From contig CAJMHI010000047.1 in the NCBI GenBank assembly GCA_905213155.1, positions 1-14,330 of the forward strand: a DNA stretch of 14,330 nucleotides, read 5' to 3'. Below the pieces are notes generated by a model. It saw nothing but the letters and a program-made list of their open reading frames with translations, ran no database searches and was not told the origin of the DNA. Source of the DNA: an uncultured Acidaminococcus sp. GTDB lineage: Bacteria; Bacillota; Negativicutes; Acidaminococcales; Acidaminococcaceae. The position numbers and the translations under genes are program-made. Below, piece after piece: positions 7,349-14,330 of the stretch (positions are counted from its first letter, which is position 1; each line of letters opens with the position of its first letter).

Positions 7349-7397
7349 AGAAGTTACAGGGAACGCGCGGACCAAAGAACTTGAAAGGAGCTCAAAC

Positions 7398-8786
7398 ATG
7401 AGTGGAATGATCGGATTGGGAATTATTTCCCTTGTTATCTACGTAGCCGTCATCTTGATTTTAAACGTAGGCCTAAAACGCAGAGCTTCAGAAGCTATGA
7501 TGTGGTCTTATCTTTTAATTGTTTTGGTCGCCAGCATTTTCGGAAAGAAATCTCTCACCACTGTTTTTTCAAAAAGTTTCTCGTATGGTATTCACGCAGA
7601 AGTCGTATATGCCGCAATGGCTTTCGTCTTTATGTCTTACCTTATGGAAAAGACAGGCGTTATTCTGCGGCTGGTAAATATCCTAAACAGTTTTATCGGA
7701 CGTTTTACCGGTGGCAGCGGTTATGTCTCCACCATTGGCTCTGCACTATTTGGTATGGTGTCAGGTTCTGGATCTGGTAATGCTGCCGCAATCGGGTCCA
7801 TTACCATTCCTTGGATGATGCGGACAGGCTGGTCCCAGGAAAGAGCCACTTTAATCTGTGCCGGCAATGCAGGCATGGGAATGATTTTTCCTCCGTCAAC
7901 ATCCATGCTGCTTTTACTAGGCATGGAAAGCATTGAAAAGGAACTCCCATCCGGAACGCTGTACGTAGGACTATTGGGCGCCGGCTTTATTATCTTGGCA
8001 TACCGTCTGGCAGTCATTTACTATTTTGCAAAGAAGGATGGCTTAAAGCCCATTCCCAAAGAACAGATTTTGCCTTTTGGACAAGCTTTAAAGGAAAACG
8101 GTTCTTCACTTTTAATTTTCTTGGGTGTCATCATTCCCTTGCTAGCTACCATGGGGCCTACCGGGGCTTGGGTAAAGGCAACTATGAATGCGTCTTTTCC
8201 TAAAGCTTTCAAATCTATTTCCATTGTTTTCTGGATCCCTATTGTTATGTCGATTTTTACCATTCTGGAAGGCTGGAAACATCTTCCGCACGCTATCTCT
8301 GGATGGATGTCCATGATTCGCGAATCCATTGCTAACTATGCAGATGTAGGCATGCTTCTGTTTACCGCTTTTGCTGCTTCCAATATTTTAAACCAACTGG
8401 GCATGACCAATGAGGTAAAAAATATTTTTACCCACCTAGGCACCTATTCCCCATTCCTGGTCATCCTTGTTATTGCGGTACTAATCACCATGATGGATGG
8501 TCCTTTTTCCGGTACCGCCACCACAAGTGCCTTGGGCGCGGCTGTTTATGCAGCACTACGCTCTATTGGACTCCCTCCAGTCGTATGCTGTGTTGCCTTT
8601 TTAAACCTGATCTCTAACGAAGGAGCCATTCCGCCTAACGCTGCACCGCTTTATATTGCCAGCGGTATTTCCAGTTTGGAAGACCCTTCAAAAATTTTCC
8701 GGCCTATTATGGTATTCTATGTAATCCCCACAATGCTAATTGCCATTCTAATTATGGCACGGGTAATTCCGGTTATAGGTGCATGA
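7398..8786 (+). CDS. DctM-like TRAP/organic-anion permease, atypical
   Basis: The 462-residue polytopic membrane protein belongs to the DctM-like superfamily. GSALFGMVSGSGSGNAAAIG followed by SITIPWMMRTGW, then NAGMGMIFPPSTSMLLLLGM, mirrors the two halves of the DctM core, and a late IPPNAAPLYIASGI replaces the usual TPPVG loop. It is longer and clearly different from the canonical DctM at 3231-4523. The start is an ATG at 7398, seven bases after AAAGGAG; an upstream in-frame start at 7305 lies inside the terminator stem and is rejected. No substrate-binding protein gene is near it; the next gene encodes a 74-residue membrane protein, then citDEF. It probably imports the acid cleaved by the Cit proteins, citrate or a related hydroxy acid. 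It could also be a secondary carrier working without a binding protein. Confidence 0.75.
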   Translation: MSGMIGLGIISLVIYVAVILILNVGLKRRASEAMMWSYLLIVLVASIFGKKSLTTVFSKSFSYGIHAEVVYAAMAFVFMSYLMEKTGVILRLVNILNSFIGRFTGGSGYVSTIGSALFGMVSGSGSGNAAAIGSITIPWMMRTGWSQERATLICAGNAGMGMIFPPSTSMLLLLGMESIEKELPSGTLYVGLLGAGFIILAYRLAVIYYFAKKDGLKPIPKEQILPFGQALKENGSSLLIFLGVIIPLLATMGPTGAWVKATMNASFPKAFKSISIVFWIPIVMSIFTILEGWKHLPHAISGWMSMIRESIANYADVGMLLFTAFAASNILNQLGMTNEVKNIFTHLGTYSPFLVILVIAVLITMMDGPFSGTATTSALGAAVYAALRSIGLPPVVCCVAFLNLISNEGAIPPNAAPLYIASGISSLEDPSKIFRPIMVFYVIPTMLIAILIMARVIPVIGA

Positions 8787-8795
8787 GGTGATAAG

Positions 8796-9020
8796 ATGAA
8801 AAAAACACTGCGCGCAATTTGTATGAAACTCTTTGAGATTACTATGCCTCTATTTATTATTCTGGGGATTGTGATCTGGGGTATGCAAATGATTGCTATT
8901 TTGGCTGGCAAAGGAAGTCTTCTGGTATGGAGCTATAAATCACTCTATCCTTGGGCTTCTACTGCCTCCAGTATCTGTATGTTCGCTGCATTTATTTACA
9001 GTTATGTAAAGGATGCCTAG
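8796..9020 (+). CDS. 74-residue two-helix membrane protein, possible miniature transporter subunit
   Basis: This small protein has a basic N-terminus and two hydrophobic helices, about residues 13-36 (TMPLFIILGIVIWGMQMIAI) and 50-69 (LYPWASTASSICMFAAFIYS). It starts 9 nt after the stop of the DctM-like gene, with a well-spaced GAGGTG ribosome site, and is followed 35 nt later by citD. It is too short for a DctQ (about 150 residues, four helices) but sits exactly where a small permease subunit would be, so it may be a reduced DctQ-like partner. I do not recognise a named family. Expression as a real gene is supported by the ribosome site, the tight spacing and the membrane-protein composition. 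Confidence 0.7.
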   Translation: MKKTLRAICMKLFEITMPLFIILGIVIWGMQMIAILAGKGSLLVWSYKSLYPWASTASSICMFAAFIYSYVKDA

Positions 9021-9055
9021 TTTTAGAAACCGTTGCAAAAGGGAGGTCCATCATC

Positions 9056-9346
9056 ATGGAATTTAGTGCAAACGCTGTCAAGGCAGGCAGTGACAGTAAG
9101 CATGATCTGCTGCTGCAATTAGAACTTGTAGGAAACACAAGAGAGATAGAACTCCACAGTAAAGTGGAGAAAAAATTTAGCGATGCCATCCGTGCGGACG
9201 TCAACGAAGTCCTGGATGCCTATAAAATTCAGGGAGCCAAAATACAGATTGACGATCTGGGAGCCTGGGATTTTGCCATTAAGGCGCGGACCGAAACCGC
9301 CATTAAACGGGCTCTTGCAAAAAAGGAGGCAGCACAACATGAATGA
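9056..9346 (+). CDS. citD: Citrate lyase acyl carrier protein (gamma subunit) CitD
   Basis: The 96-residue protein matches CitD in size and in its C-terminal body: VEKKFSDAIR (about 36-45), VLDAYKIQGAKIQIDD and GAWDFAIKARTE. CitD carries the phosphoribosyl-dephospho-CoA arm on a serine that normally sits in an ESxD context after AGT. Here the region reads AGSDSKHD (10-17). The likely carrier is Ser14, after an acidic residue as usual, but two residues rather than one separate it from the Asp. The start is an ATG at 9056 behind GGGAGG; the frame stays open further upstream, but that part overlaps the previous gene. It overlaps citE by 8 nt. Citramalate lyase uses a very similar carrier, so the lyase substrate is not fixed by this subunit. 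Confidence 0.9.
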   Translation: MEFSANAVKAGSDSKHDLLLQLELVGNTREIELHSKVEKKFSDAIRADVNEVLDAYKIQGAKIQIDDLGAWDFAIKARTETAIKRALAKKEAAQHE

Positions 9347-10223
9347 TTTATACCGTACAATGTTTTTTGTCCCTGGCAACGCCCCAGGAAAAATTGCGAA
9401 GGCAGAGATTTACGGGGCGGATTGCCTGATCTATGACCTGGAAGATGCCGTCTCTATTTACGAAAAAGATGCCGCCCGGGATCTATTATGCCGTTTTCTC
9501 TCTTCCTATCGTCCGGACTGCCGCATCGGAATACGTATCAACGGACAGGATACCCCCTATTACAAGGAAGATGTCCAGAGGTTGGTACCTCTAAAGCCGG
9601 ATTTTCTCCGGTTACCCAAATCAGAAACAGCCAAAAATATTCAGGCCTTAGATCGCTTCATTACAGAAGAAGAAACCAAAAACCAGATTCCTGTAGGCAC
9701 AGTAAAAATCGCTTGCACCATTGAAACAGCACTGGGCGTTCACAATGCCTATGAGATCGCTACAGCTTCCCCCCGTGTCATGGCAATCGGCCTGGGAGCG
9801 GAAGATTTTCGTACGGATATGCGGATGAGCCGCAGCGAAGATGCCAGCGAAATTTTAATTGCCCGGAACCAAATTTCCCTCTGCGCCCATGCAGCCAAGG
9901 TCATTCCCATGGATTACGTCAACAGCAATTTCAAAGATCCAGAAGCCTTCAAAAAGGATGTGGCTTTTGGCAAAATGCTGGGATACACCTGCAAATCCTG
10001 CATTCATCCCACCCAAATCAGTCTGGTCCATGAAGTGTACATGCCTACAGACAAAGAAATTGAATATGCACAAAGAGTGGTCACCGTGTACAAGGAAGCC
10101 ATTGCCAATGCTTCCGGAGCAATTGCACTGGACGGGAAAATGATTGATATGCCTATTGTTACCCGTGCCAAAGCAATACTGGCCTATGCCAAAGTGGCGG
10201 GAAAGGAGCTGGTAGCAGAATGA
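9339..10223 (+). CDS. citE: Citrate lyase beta subunit (citryl-ACP lyase) CitE
   Basis: The 294-residue protein is a full-length CitE/HpcH-type TIM-barrel lyase. It has the N-terminal TMFFVPGNAPGKI, DLEDAV at 33-38, the RIN at 66-68, the metal-binding Glu in CTIET (Glu129) and GAEDFRTD at 153-160, and a late SCIHPTQI. CitE cleaves citryl-ACP to oxaloacetate and acetyl-ACP with Mg2+. The start is an ATG at 9339 with AAAAGGAGG upstream; it overlaps the citD stop by 8 nt and its own stop overlaps citF by 4 nt (ATGA). This gives a coupled citD-citE-citF block. All visible catalytic motifs are present. The same subunit in citramalate lyase looks alike, so the substrate could be citramalate. Confidence 0.93.
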   Translation: MNDLYRTMFFVPGNAPGKIAKAEIYGADCLIYDLEDAVSIYEKDAARDLLCRFLSSYRPDCRIGIRINGQDTPYYKEDVQRLVPLKPDFLRLPKSETAKNIQALDRFITEEETKNQIPVGTVKIACTIETALGVHNAYEIATASPRVMAIGLGAEDFRTDMRMSRSEDASEILIARNQISLCAHAAKVIPMDYVNSNFKDPEAFKKDVAFGKMLGYTCKSCIHPTQISLVHEVYMPTDKEIEYAQRVVTVYKEAIANASGAIALDGKMIDMPIVTRAKAILAYAKVAGKELVAE

Positions 10224-11752
10224 AACAGGAGGAAATGGATTTTATCAACCGGATTCCAGGCTGGGAACAAAAAAAAGCATTTTCTGGTGCCTATGCGACA
10301 ATTCCCACAGAACAGCACATGGCATCCCGTCCCGTGAAATATTTCCATCCCGGCATGAAAAAAGTCCAGACGCTGGACTATATCCTGGATGCCACAGGCC
10401 TAAAAGATGGTATGACCATTTCTTTCCATCACTGCCTGCGAAACGGGGATGCCGTGATGGCGTACGTCATTGATGCGATTGCAAAAAAGGGCATTAAGGA
10501 TTTGACGCTGTCCGCCTCTTCTCTTAGTAAAGTCCAAGATTGTCTGCTCCCCTATTTTGAAAGCGGAGTCATCACAGCAGTGGATACCAGTGGTGCCCGC
10601 AGCAAACTAGGAAGTTTTATCCAGCATGGAGGCTTAAAAAAGCCCGCCATTTTCCGTACGCACGGTGGCCGGGCGCGAGCCATTGAAACAGGAGAGCTGC
10701 ATATAGACGTAGCCTTTATTGCTGCGCCTTGCTGCGACCGTTTTGGTAATATCAACGGAGTGGACGGTAAATCCGCCTGTGGTTCCTTGGGCTACGCAAT
10801 GCCTGATGCAGAATATGCAGATCACGTAGTGGCTGTGACAGACGGATTGTCCGACTTGCCGTTAGAGTATGTCAGTATCCCACAGACACAGGTAGATTTC
10901 ATTACAAAAGTTCCCTCCATCGGCGATCCAGCAGGAATTGCTACCGGATCCATCCGTGTCAGCAAAAATCCGGCAGAACTAATTATTTCCAAGTATGCCG
11001 CAGACGTCATCGCCGCTACCCCCTACTTCCACGACAACATGGTATTCCAATTTGGTAGCGGTGGCATGGCCATTGCCACAGCTGGTTATATCCGGGAGGA
11101 AATGTTGCAGCGGGGCTACACCGCAGCTGCTGGGGTTGGCGGTGTTTCCGGATTTCACGTGCAAATGCTAAAAGAAGGCCTGATCAAAACCTTCTTTGAT
11201 CCCCAGGATTTTGATCTTACGGCCATCGCTTCTCTGAAAGAAAATATGCAGCATCACGAAATCTCCGCCTCTGCTTACGCCAATCCCTTCTGTGCCAGCC
11301 CGTACGTCAATATGCTGGATTTTACAGTACTTAGTGCAACAGAAATGGACGTGGATTTTAACGTCAACGTACTCACTGACTCCTATGGAAAATTGTTAGG
11401 AGCACCAGGGGGACACCCAGATGCCGCTGCAGGTGCAAAAATGACGATTATCACCATGCCGCTGCTGCGGGGCCGCCTGCCCATGCTGCTGCCACATGTT
11501 ACGACCATTGTCACACCGGGAGAATCCGTAGATGTGCTAGTAACGGAATACGGTATTGCCATCAATCCTGGAAGACCGGATATCCGCTCCTGCTTACAAG
11601 GAAAAGGCTTGCCGCTAGTCAGCATTGAAGCATTGGAAGAAAAAGCACGCTTCTTGTCCGGACGTCCTAATGAACAGGCATGCAGTGACAAGATCTGTGG
11701 TATCGTAGAATACCGCGATGGCACGATCATTGATACAATCCATGCATTGTAA
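10220..11752 (+). CDS. citF: Citrate lyase alpha subunit (ACP transferase) CitF
   Basis: The 510-residue length is typical for CitF. Visible landmarks are GLKDGMTISFHHCLRNGD (60-77), the CoA-transferase-like QFGSGGMAIATAGY (277-290), then LLGAPGGHPDAAAG and EYGIAINPGRPDI near the end. CitF moves the acetyl-ACP arm to citrate, forming citryl-ACP for CitE. The ATG overlaps the citE stop as ATGA. It is the last gene of the operon and is followed by a strong hairpin. The genes needed to activate the complex (citC acetylating ligase; citX and citG for the prosthetic group) are not in the window and must be elsewhere if the complex is functional. Confidence 0.93.
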   Translation: MKQEEMDFINRIPGWEQKKAFSGAYATIPTEQHMASRPVKYFHPGMKKVQTLDYILDATGLKDGMTISFHHCLRNGDAVMAYVIDAIAKKGIKDLTLSASSLSKVQDCLLPYFESGVITAVDTSGARSKLGSFIQHGGLKKPAIFRTHGGRARAIETGELHIDVAFIAAPCCDRFGNINGVDGKSACGSLGYAMPDAEYADHVVAVTDGLSDLPLEYVSIPQTQVDFITKVPSIGDPAGIATGSIRVSKNPAELIISKYAADVIAATPYFHDNMVFQFGSGGMAIATAGYIREEMLQRGYTAAAGVGGVSGFHVQMLKEGLIKTFFDPQDFDLTAIASLKENMQHHEISASAYANPFCASPYVNMLDFTVLSATEMDVDFNVNVLTDSYGKLLGAPGGHPDAAAGAKMTIITMPLLRGRLPMLLPHVTTIVTPGESVDVLVTEYGIAINPGRPDIRSCLQGKGLPLVSIEALEEKARFLSGRPNEQACSDKICGIVEYRDGTIIDTIHAL

Positions 11753-11760
11753 AGTCAATT

Positions 11761-11798
11761 GAGAAGAGGGAGCCTTTACCCAAAGGCCCCCTCTTCTC
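11761..11798 (+). terminator. Terminator of the citDEF operon, between convergent genes
   Basis: GAGAAGAGGG-A-GCCTTT (11761-11777) pairs with AAAGGC-C-CCCTCTTCTC (11782-11798): sixteen pairs and one mismatch around a 4-nt loop. It begins 8 nt after the citF stop. The following sequence is pyrimidine-rich (ATACTCTTCTTC) rather than a pure T run. It lies between convergent citF and the aldolase gene and may stop transcription from both sides. Confidence 0.8.
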
Positions 11799-11834
11799 AT
11801 ACTCTTCTTCAAATTTTTCTTCACACAACACACG

Positions 11835-12725
11835 CTAACCCAAAACTTCCTTTATCCAGTGTTGTATTTTAACGGTTTGCGCTTCCGTCACTTCCGGCAT
11901 AGGAACCGTGCATTTTGCTTCCAACGGAATTCCTCTTAACACCATTGCCCGTTTTAAGATTGGTATAAACGGATCTCCGATATCATATAGACTCATAGCC
12001 TTATCAACAATCCGTTGATACTTCACAACATCTTCGAACTTCTCCGTATTCAGTGCATCTGCCAACTTACGAAATAGCTCTGGACACACATTGGACAAGC
12101 CTCCGATACAGCCATTGCCTCCACTGATAACGTTATGCGCCATAAATTCTTCAAACCCAGACAGAATTACAAAATCTGGGAATTCAGGGCGGATCAGGTC
12201 GATCAACTTCCTTGTATGCCCCATTTCTGTGACAGTATCTTTATAACCGACAATGTTTTTATGTTCACGGGCGAGCTCTAACACTAATTCCGGAGAAACA
12301 TCATGCCCCGTTCTCGCAGGGAAATTATAGATATATATATCCCCGTTAATTTGCTCCGCCAGATCGCCGTAGTATTTTTTCAGGGCGGACTGCGAAAATT
12401 GGAAGTAGAACGGACTTACAATTAAGACTGCCTTTGCGCCTTTTTCAAGTGCATAGTTGGAAAGCATTACCGTTTCGTCCGCATTCATCCCGCCTGTTCC
12501 AATTAAAATCTGTGTTGCATCTTTGTATTGGCAAGCAAGATCAATTAATTGTACCTTTTGTTCTTTAGACAGGCTAAAGAACTCACCCGTACTTCCCATA
12601 ACGACAATCCCGTCAACACCGCCATGTATGAGATGTTCATAGATTTTTTGGTTCGCTTTTATATCAATATTTCCAGTTTGATCAAAAGCGGTTACTACCG
12701 GTGTTAAAATCTGTGCATTCTTCAT
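11835..12725 (-). CDS. DapA-family aldolase, YagE/YjhH-like (2-keto-3-deoxy acid aldolase candidate)
   Basis: The 296-residue TIM-barrel Schiff-base lyase of the dihydrodipicolinate synthase/N-acetylneuraminate lyase family shows GSTGE at 44-48, YNFPARTG at 133-140 with the catalytic Tyr133, and VGYKDT with the Schiff-base Lys162. The stretch around FPARTGHDVSPEL and NIVGYKDT resembles the E. coli YagE/YjhH branch, which splits 2-keto-3-deoxy sugar acids into pyruvate and an aldehyde, more than true DapA. I use the ATG at 12725; an in-frame TTG at 12737 sits against the AGGGG site and is unlikely. It follows the split UxaA-family dehydratase by 76 nt on the same strand. A dehydratase making a 2-keto-3-deoxy acid and an aldolase cleaving it is a coherent pair. 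The exact substrate is not known. Confidence 0.82.
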   Translation of the reverse strand: MKNAQILTPVVTAFDQTGNIDIKANQKIYEHLIHGGVDGIVVMGSTGEFFSLSKEQKVQLIDLACQYKDATQILIGTGGMNADETVMLSNYALEKGAKAVLIVSPFYFQFSQSALKKYYGDLAEQINGDIYIYNFPARTGHDVSPELVLELAREHKNIVGYKDTVTEMGHTRKLIDLIRPEFPDFVILSGFEEFMAHNVISGGNGCIGGLSNVCPELFRKLADALNTEKFEDVVKYQRIVDKAMSLYDIGDPFIPILKRAMVLRGIPLEAKCTVPMPEVTEAQTVKIQHWIKEVLG

Positions 12726-12801
12726 AGTACACCACAATCCCCTTTGATTTCTGACAACTACAATTTTCGTTTAGTACAGAAATAGAACTATTGCCAAAAC
12801 T

Positions 12802-13968
12802 CTACACAAAATTGCAAACCCGTGCAATAGCCATTTCAGTATATCCAAGAGCCTCCGCTTTTGTATACTTACCGTCTGCCACTTCGTGAATTTCGTTCAT
12901 TAGCTCGTCACCCATCTCTGTCAAGGTCTTTGTTCCGTAAACTAATGGACTGGCATCAATATCAATGTTATCTTCCATATTTTTATAGGTAATTTTATTT
13001 GCCGTTATTTTAATAACAGGAGCCAAAGGATTCCCTGTCGGGGTACCCCTTCCAGTAGAGAATACAATAATTTGCGCCCCGCCTGCTACCATAGCAGCAA
13101 CGGACGAAGGATCGTTCCCCGGGGTATCCATAATAACTAGGCCTTCTTTTCCAGCCACTTGCTTAGCATAATCATAAACTGCTGAAATCTGACGGTGACC
13201 AGATTTATGAATACAGCCCAGTGATTTCTCTTCCAAGGTGGTTAGTCCACCAGCTTTATTTCCTGGAGAAGGATTTCCTTCACGCACTTCTTCCCCAACC
13301 AACTGCAGTGCTTTTTCATATCTGTGGATAATTTCAAAGATCCGTTCTTTAACTTCAGGAGTTTTTGCTCTCCGTGCCAGTATATGCTCGCCTCCAATCA
13401 GCTCTGTTGTTTCCGATAAAATAGAGGTTCCCCCTAAATCCACTATACGATCACTAGCTTCGCCGATTAACACATTGGATGCCAGCCCGCTAGTGGGATC
13501 GGATCCACCGCATTCCGTGCCCAAAATAAGCTCTGACATAGGAAATTCTTCTCTTTGAAGCAGTGCTGCTTCCTGTACGAATTGTTTTGCAGCACGGGTT
13601 GCACGTTCTATAGTTTTAATTGTACCACCATTTTCCTGAATAATAAAAGTTGCCAACGGTTTATTGGTTCTTTGTTTGATTGCTTCGGTAACCAAGTCCA
13701 TCTGGCAGTTTTCACAACCCAAAGAAATCACAATGGTTCCATAAACATTTGGATTGGCGGCATACCCTGCCATTACATCCATGGTCAATTCCTGGTCGCT
13801 AGGCACCTGGGAGCATCCTAATTGATTATTAAATGTTACCGCTCCCTTGACATTTTGTGCAACAATCCGGGTAGTATCAGAGGCACAAACACTAGCCGGA
13901 AGAATTAATACATAGTTACGAATTCCCACACGACCATCCGGTCTTTTGTATCCAAAAAATGTTTTCAT
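12802..13968 (-). CDS. UxaA/GarD-family dehydratase, large subunit
   Basis: The 388-residue protein is the catalytic C-terminal domain of the altronate/galactarate dehydratase family encoded as a separate gene. It opens with FGYKRPDGRVGIRNYVLILP, has GCSQ at 51-54, LGCENC at 83-88, and the family hallmark GTECGGSDPTSGLASN (150-165). Relatives dehydrate altronate or galactarate, or act as (2R)-sulfolactate sulfo-lyase (SuyB); the GCSQ and LGCENC stretches look closer to sugar-acid dehydratases than to the SuyB I remember. The ATG at 13968 is five bases after GGGGGAG, 11 nt behind the small subunit. Together with the downstream aldolase it forms a short catabolic operon. The family is clear and the substrate is open. 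Confidence 0.85.
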   Translation of the reverse strand: MKTFFGYKRPDGRVGIRNYVLILPASVCASDTTRIVAQNVKGAVTFNNQLGCSQVPSDQELTMDVMAGYAANPNVYGTIVISLGCENCQMDLVTEAIKQRTNKPLATFIIQENGGTIKTIERATRAAKQFVQEAALLQREEFPMSELILGTECGGSDPTSGLASNVLIGEASDRIVDLGGTSILSETTELIGGEHILARRAKTPEVKERIFEIIHRYEKALQLVGEEVREGNPSPGNKAGGLTTLEEKSLGCIHKSGHRQISAVYDYAKQVAGKEGLVIMDTPGNDPSSVAAMVAGGAQIIVFSTGRGTPTGNPLAPVIKITANKITYKNMEDNIDIDASPLVYGTKTLTEMGDELMNEIHEVADGKYTKAEALGYTEMAIARVCNFV

Positions 13969-13979
13969 TACAACTCCCC

Positions 13980-14273
13980 CTAAACTTCCTGCTCCAAATT
14001 TTCTCTATGACTAGCTACATTATGAACATGTACATGATCTCCCACATTGATGGCAGTCGCTGCGATTCCAATATGCTCGCCATATTTTACAACGGGTTGC
14101 CCCTTCGGGATAGTACGGATAGCAAGCTTATGGTAAATTGGAATATCTTGCGTTACGGTTAACTCTTCTTCTTTTCCATTCTGAAACCGTACATCTGCCT
14201 TAGATCCCTTCTTCAGCGGTTCAATAGCTACCGCCACGTTATCTTTACTGTCAATCACAACTGCATTTACCAT
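13980..14273 (-). CDS. UxaA-family dehydratase, small subunit (SAF domain)
   Basis: The 97-residue protein corresponds to the N-terminal SAF domain of UxaA/GarD or to SuyA. It shows DIPIYHKLAI (43-52), GQPVVKYGEHIGIAAT (58-73) and the terminal VGDHVHVHNV (77-86), where the histidines are typical. In E. coli UxaA and GarD this domain is fused to the large one; here it is a separate gene 11 nt upstream, as in many Firmicutes and as in SuyAB. The ATG at 14273 is preceded by AAGGGT on the minus strand. It is the first gene of the operon within the window; 57 nt of upstream DNA remain, where I see no confident promoter. Confidence 0.85.
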   Translation of the reverse strand: MVNAVVIDSKDNVAVAIEPLKKGSKADVRFQNGKEEELTVTQDIPIYHKLAIRTIPKGQPVVKYGEHIGIAATAINVGDHVHVHNVASHRENLEQEV

Positions 14274-14330
14274 AATTACCCTTGTATGATAATTACAGAA
14301 GCAAAATCACCATTTTCCTTTCTTTAGATT

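Noticed and set aside
7305..7397. N-terminal extension of the DctM-like permease upstream of 7398
   Set aside because: It begins at the edge of the terminator stem, encodes a non-membrane stretch unlike the family, and lacks a ribosome site, while 7398 has AAAGGAG.
12747..12783. Inverted repeat ATTTCTG / CAGAAAT between the dehydratase and aldolase genes
   Set aside because: Seven A/T-rich pairs with a 23-nt loop and no U tract; could easily be chance.
12802..14273. SuyAB (sulfolactate sulfo-lyase) as the name of the split dehydratase
   Set aside because: The two-gene layout fits, but the large subunit has GCSQ and LGCENC stretches that look more like altronate/galactarate dehydratases; kept only as an alternative.
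14293..14313. Six-codon leader ORF (MVILLL) on the minus strand before the UxaA small subunit, with an AAAGGAAA site
   Set aside because: Too short to judge, no attenuator structure visible, and the window ends 17 nt upstream.

Overview
This window looks like a chromosomal piece of an anaerobic, organic-acid-fermenting Firmicute. GC content is moderate, Shine-Dalgarno sites are strong (AAGGAGGGG-type) and genes are tightly packed. A complete TRAP transporter, citrate lyase genes and a NhaC antiporter together would fit the Negativicutes, but no rRNA or marker gene proves this. I see no phage, insertion sequence, CRISPR or tRNA signal.

Layout from left to right. (1) Minus strand, 135-2127: an ATC-hydrolase-family gene overlapping a NhaC-type Na+/H+ antiporter gene by 8 nt, with a TATAAT box upstream. 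(2) Minus strand, 2377-6126: a TRAP operon in the order dctP, dctQ, dctM, then an amidohydrolase of the LigI/galactarolactone-isomerase type. A terminator-like hairpin sits between dctP and dctQ. (3) Plus strand, 6324-7214: a LysR-type regulator, divergent from the TRAP operon, ending in a 21-bp perfect hairpin. (4) Plus strand, 7398-11752: a second, atypical DctM-like permease, a 74-residue two-helix membrane protein, and citD, citE and citF (citrate-lyase-type acyl carrier, lyase and CoA-transferase subunits), closed by a strong hairpin. (5) Minus strand, convergent, 11835-14273: a split UxaA/GarD-family dehydratase (small SAF subunit and large subunit) followed by a DapA-family aldolase resembling the YagE/YjhH type.

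How the genes may work together: the island looks devoted to importing and cleaving hydroxy or sugar acids. Uptake would be Na+-coupled (TRAP, with NhaC resetting the Na+ gradient). Ring opening or isomerisation would be done by the amidohydrolase. Dehydration to a 2-keto-3-deoxy acid would be done by the UxaA pair, and aldol cleavage to pyruvate by the DapA homologue. The central unit pairs a citrate-lyase-type complex with a DctM-like transporter that has no local substrate-binding protein and only a miniature partner instead of DctQ. That central unit is the most unusual part of the window. Substrates cannot be read from the sequence, and the accessory genes citC, citX and citG are not in the window.
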